Assembly: GCF_900116905.1 (NCBI RefSeq)
Contig: NZ_FPCG01000001.1
Span: 372,001 to 436,000, forward strand
Direction of reading: 5' to 3'
From: Micrococcus terreus
Lineage (GTDB): Bacteria; Actinomycetota; Actinomycetes; Actinomycetales; Micrococcaceae
Length of the DNA stretch: 64,000 nucleotides
Below the pieces are notes generated by a model. That model saw nothing but the letters and a program-made list of their open reading frames with translations, was not told where the DNA came from and did no database searches. This document shows, one piece after another, positions 60,990 through 64,000 of this stretch (positions are counted from its first letter, which is position 1; the number at the start of each line of letters is the position of its first letter). Made by a program: the position numbers and the translations under genes.

Positions 60990-61997
60990 ATGAGCTCCGC
61001 ACACCTCCTGCCGCCCCTGGGACGGCTTCCCCTCGCCCGCGAAGACGTGGACCGAGGATGTGAGGTCCGCGCGCAGGACGGGTGGCTGCAGACCGTCTGG
61101 GCACAGCCCCAGACCCGCGTGCTGTGGCTGCTCGGCGGCCGGGCCCCGGTGATCGGCGGACAGATCGTGCTCGTCCGTCCGCAGGGGCAGCTGCCGGAGG
61201 GAGCGGTCTACCTGGGCCGCTCGGAGCATCACGCCGGAGCCAACGGGACGGATGAGCAGCCCCACGCCGAACTGGTGCTGGTCCCCGTGGCCGACCAGCC
61301 GGACCTGACCGCCGAGGGAGCCCACCCGGAGGCGGGAGGCCAGCCGGTGGAGGACCCCGGTCAGATCTCCTGGGTCGGACTGCGGGACGTCTCGGCCGCC
61401 CTGACCGACCGCGACGCCGGGATCTTCGTCGAGGCCGTGGCGATCGCCAACTGGCACGCCACCCACACGCACTGCCCGCGCTGCGGCACCCCCACCGAGC
61501 CGGTCAGCTCTGGCTGGGTCCGGCGCTGCCCGGCGGACGGCTCCGAGCACTTCCCGCGCACCGATCCGGCCGTGATCGTCACCGTGACGGACCGGGACGG
61601 ACGGGTGCTGCTGGGCAACAACGCCGCCTGGGCACCCGGACGCTTCTCCACCCTGGCCGGATTCGTGGAGCCGGGGGAGTCCCCGGAGACCGCCGTGGTC
61701 CGGGAGATCCACGAGGAGTCCGCCCTCGTGGTCCACTCACCTCAGTACCTGGGATCCCAGCCCTGGCCGTTCCCGCAGTCGTTGATGCTGGGTTACACCG
61801 CCGTCACCGACCACCCGGAGGACGCCCGCGCCGACCAGGATGAGATGCGCGAGGTCCGCTGGTTCACCCGGGAGCAGCTGCGCCGCACGGTCGAGTCCGG
61901 CGAGGTCACCGTCCCCGGTGCCGCCTCCATCTCCCGCGCGCTGATCGAGCACTGGTACGGTGGACCGCTGCCCGAACCCCGCACCCTGGAGAACTGA
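60990..61997 (+). CDS. nudC: NAD(+) diphosphatase (NudC-like Nudix hydrolase)
   Basis: 335 residues. Hydrolyses NAD(H) and removes NAD caps from RNA (family knowledge). The Nudix box GFVEPGESPETAVVREIHEE is complete, and SQPWPFPQS is the NADH-pyrophosphatase signature downstream. The zinc ribbon has HCPRCG and RRCPADGSEH: only three Cys are visible where four are usual, with Asp or His perhaps replacing the last. The uvrD2 GTG follows the stop directly. The position matches Rv3199c. Confidence 0.93.
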   Translation: MSSAHLLPPLGRLPLAREDVDRGCEVRAQDGWLQTVWAQPQTRVLWLLGGRAPVIGGQIVLVRPQGQLPEGAVYLGRSEHHAGANGTDEQPHAELVLVPVADQPDLTAEGAHPEAGGQPVEDPGQISWVGLRDVSAALTDRDAGIFVEAVAIANWHATHTHCPRCGTPTEPVSSGWVRRCPADGSEHFPRTDPAVIVTVTDRDGRVLLGNNAAWAPGRFSTLAGFVEPGESPETAVVREIHEESALVVHSPQYLGSQPWPFPQSLMLGYTAVTDHPEDARADQDEMREVRWFTREQLRRTVESGEVTVPGAASISRALIEHWYGGPLPEPRTLEN

Positions 61998-64000
61998 GTG
62001 AACCCGGCCTCCCCCCAGCACGACCCCCAGGACATCCTGGCCGGACTCGACGCCGAACAGCGCCAGGCCGCCAGCACCCTCCAGGGACCCCTGTGCATCC
62101 TGGCCGGCGCCGGCACCGGCAAGACCCGGGCCATCACCCACCGGATCGCCTACGGGGTGCAGACCGGCGTCTACGACCCCCACCGCACCCTGGCCGTCAC
62201 CTTCACCGCCCGCGCGGCCTCGGAGATGCGCGCCCGGCTGAGGGACCTCGGCGCCCACGGCGTACAGGCCCGCACCTTCCACTCTGCGGCGCTGCGCCAG
62301 CTGCAGTACTTCTGGCCCCAGGCTGTGGGCGGGGCACTGCCGGAGGTGGTGGACCACAAGGCCCAGGTGCTGGCCGAGGCCGCCCGGCGCCTGCGCATGA
62401 CCACCGACCGCGCCTCCCTGCGGGACCTGGCCGGCGAGATCGAGTGGGCCAAGGTCTCCCTGCACACCCCGGACGGCTACACCCGGGCCGCCGCCGGACG
62501 GGAGATGCCCGCCGGGTGGGACACCACCATGGTGGCCCGGCTCTACCAGGCGTACGAAGACGTCAAGACCAGTCGCAACCTGATCGACTTCGAGGACGTG
62601 CTGCTGCTGACGGTGGGGATCCTGGAGACCGAGGAGCGCATCGCCGCCCAGGTCCGGGACCAGTACCGCACCTTCGTGGTGGACGAGTACCAGGACGTCT
62701 CCCCGCTGCAGCACCGCCTGCTGGACCTGTGGCTGGGCGGACGCAAGGAGCTGTGCGTGGTGGGGGACGCCTCCCAGACCATCTACTCCTTCACCGGCGC
62801 CACCTCGAAGTTCCTGCTGGACTTCCGCTCCCAGTACCCGGACGCCACCGTGGTCAAGCTCGTTCGGGACTACCGCTCCACCCCCGAGGTGGTGGACCTG
62901 GCCAACCGGCTGCTGGCCGAGCGCACCGCCCAGACCGTCCCCGTGCCCGGCCCGGACGGACGCCGCGACCCCATGCCCCGTTGGTCCGAACCCCTGGAAC
63001 TGGTCTCTCAGCGCGACCACGGTCCCGCTCCCGTCTTCGCCGAGTGCACCGATGACGAAGCCGAGGCCGGGTGGGTCGCCCAGCAGGCCAAGGCGTTGAT
63101 CGAGGAGGGTGTGGCACCGGCGGAGATCGCCGTGCTCTTCCGCACCAACGGCCAGTCCCAGGCGTTCGAGCAGGCTTTCACCGCGGCCGGGATCGGCTAC
63201 CAGCTGCGCGGCGGCGAACGGTTCTTCTCCCGCCGTGAGGTGCGCGAGGGCATCCTGCAGCTGCGTGCCGCCGCGCGGGCCGCCCAGGACGTGACCGGGG
63301 AGCAGGTGCCCGAACGGGTCAAGGACGTGCTGGCCTCCCTGGGCTACTCGGACACCGCCCCGGAGGTCTCCGGTGCGGTCCGGGAGAAGTGGGAGTCCCT
63401 GCAGGCGCTGGTGGCCCTGTCCGAGGAGCTGGCCGCCACCCGGGGTGAGGGGTTCACCCTGACCGACCTGGTGGCCGAGCTGGACGAGCGTGCCGCCAAC
63501 CAGCACGCCCCCACCGTCCAGGGTGTCACCCTGGCCTCCCTGCACGCCGCCAAGGGGTTGGAGTGGGACGCGGTGTTCCTGGTGGGACTGTCCGAGGGGC
63601 TGATGCCGATCAGCTTCGCCGACACCCAGGAGGACATCGACGAGGAACGCCGACTGCTCTACGTGGGCATCACCCGCGCCCGCACCCGGCTGCACCTGAC
63701 CTGGACCCTGGCCCGCGGCACGGGCGGCCGCTCCACGCGCAAGCCCTCCCGGTTCCTGGCCGGCCTGGACCCGCAGGCCTCCCAGCGCCACGGCGCCCAG
63801 CGCTCGGTCCAGGGCAGCAGACGCTCTCCCGACGGCGGCCGCACCGGCAGGCGGCGACCTCACCCGATGACGTGTCGCACCTGCGGCAAGACCCTGGAGA
63901 CAGGCGCCGAACGCAAGATCGGCCGCTGCGCCGACTGCCCGGCCACCTATGACGAAGCCTTGTTCGAAGCGTTGAAGACCTGGCGTCTCACCACCGCGCA
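61998..64000 (+). CDS. uvrD2: UvrD2-like ATP-dependent DNA helicase (3' end outside window)
   Basis: At least 667 residues, open at the window end. Motor motifs: ILAGAGTGKTRAITHR, TFTARAASEM, FVVDEYQDVSPLQ, GDASQTIYSFTGA, LASLHAAKGLEWD and VGITRARTRLHL. The tetracysteine zinc motif (CRTCGKTL...CADCP) and the start of an HRDC-like domain (YDEALFEALKTWR) identify UvrD2 rather than UvrD1/PcrA. GTG 61998 abuts the nudC stop. Matches Rv3198c, which is essential in mycobacteria. Confidence 0.92.
   Translation, partial: MNPASPQHDPQDILAGLDAEQRQAASTLQGPLCILAGAGTGKTRAITHRIAYGVQTGVYDPHRTLAVTFTARAASEMRARLRDLGAHGVQARTFHSAALRQLQYFWPQAVGGALPEVVDHKAQVLAEAARRLRMTTDRASLRDLAGEIEWAKVSLHTPDGYTRAAAGREMPAGWDTTMVARLYQAYEDVKTSRNLIDFEDVLLLTVGILETEERIAAQVRDQYRTFVVDEYQDVSPLQHRLLDLWLGGRKELCVVGDASQTIYSFTGATSKFLLDFRSQYPDATVVKLVRDYRSTPEVVDLANRLLAERTAQTVPVPGPDGRRDPMPRWSEPLELVSQRDHGPAPVFAECTDDEAEAGWVAQQAKALIEEGVAPAEIAVLFRTNGQSQAFEQAFTAAGIGYQLRGGERFFSRREVREGILQLRAAARAAQDVTGEQVPERVKDVLASLGYSDTAPEVSGAVREKWESLQALVALSEELAATRGEGFTLTDLVAELDERAANQHAPTVQGVTLASLHAAKGLEWDAVFLVGLSEGLMPISFADTQEDIDEERRLLYVGITRARTRLHLTWTLARGTGGRSTRKPSRFLAGLDPQASQRHGAQRSVQGSRRSPDGGRTGRRRPHPMTCRTCGKTLETGAERKIGRCADCPATYDEALFEALKTWRLTTA

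Noticed and set aside
1-64000. tRNA, rRNA, CRISPR arrays, insertion sequences, prophage genes
   Set aside because: No cloverleaf, rRNA core, regularly spaced direct repeats, transposase or phage structural motif was seen on reading both strands.

Overview
The window is a gene-dense, roughly 70 % GC actinobacterial chromosome segment. Gene content, many GTG starts, overlapping GTGA/ATGA junctions and probable leaderless starts (a TANNNT box 6-8 nt before ATG/GTG) fit the Micrococcaceae or a close relative; genus is not resolved. Several neighbourhoods match gene orders known from Mycobacterium tuberculosis, which supports the calls: LOG/DivIVA-like/DUF3117 (Rv1205-Rv1211 region); O-methyltransferase/anti-sigma/TatB/Mrp/DUF1003/MgtE-N (Rv1220c-Rv1232c, but with no sigE); TetR/DUF3107 (Rv3208/Rv3208A); and AdnA/AdnB/NudC/UvrD2 (Rv3202c-Rv3198c).

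Layout. 0-11.3 kb: a cut amino-acid ABC ATPase, a LOG-family protein, small conserved actinobacterial genes, an orphan anti-sigma-like gene behind a coupled 34-codon leader ORF, TatB, and an Mrp-DUF1003-MgtE-N operon, then a pyruvate-kinase homologue and a stress-type membrane protein. 11.3-20.4 kb: aminopeptidase P, PHP phosphoesterase, an orphan DNA methyltransferase downstream of a DEAD-box RNA helicase, an RNB ribonuclease, a PCD-VOC fusion, DUF3107 and TetR. 20.4-29.5 kb and 39.9-42.2 kb: a nearly complete coproporphyrin-dependent haem pathway (hemA divergent from hemE-hemY-vanZ-hemQ-hemH-hemC-hemD; then hemB-hemL). 29.5-39.8 kb: an accessory stretch with an ASCH-methyltransferase fusion, GNATs, an MFS exporter, an M20 peptidase, a NYN-LOTUS protein, a broken antitoxin and a large unknown four-span membrane protein.

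42.3-46.2 kb: a PemK-type toxin-antitoxin pair with a palindromic operator, then a methionine importer operon (metN-metI-metQ) under a SAM riboswitch. 46.2-52.5 kb: a DEDD exonuclease, an ArfB-like release factor, and a TPP-riboswitch-controlled thiamin salvage operon (thiD-tenA fusion, MFS transporter, thiM, thiE) ending in an alkyltransferase-like gene. 52.5-64 kb: the AdnA/AdnB helicase-nuclease pair, a phosphotransferase-fold protein, nudC, and uvrD2 cut by the window end.

The most striking unexplained signal is a short DNA motif, CCCGACGACGGCC (usually followed by GGTCACCT), with nine exact copies across the window in both orientations, in several reading frames and in intergenic DNA. 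It behaves like a dispersed DNA-level signal rather than a protein motif. No tRNA, rRNA, CRISPR array, insertion sequence or prophage gene was recognised.
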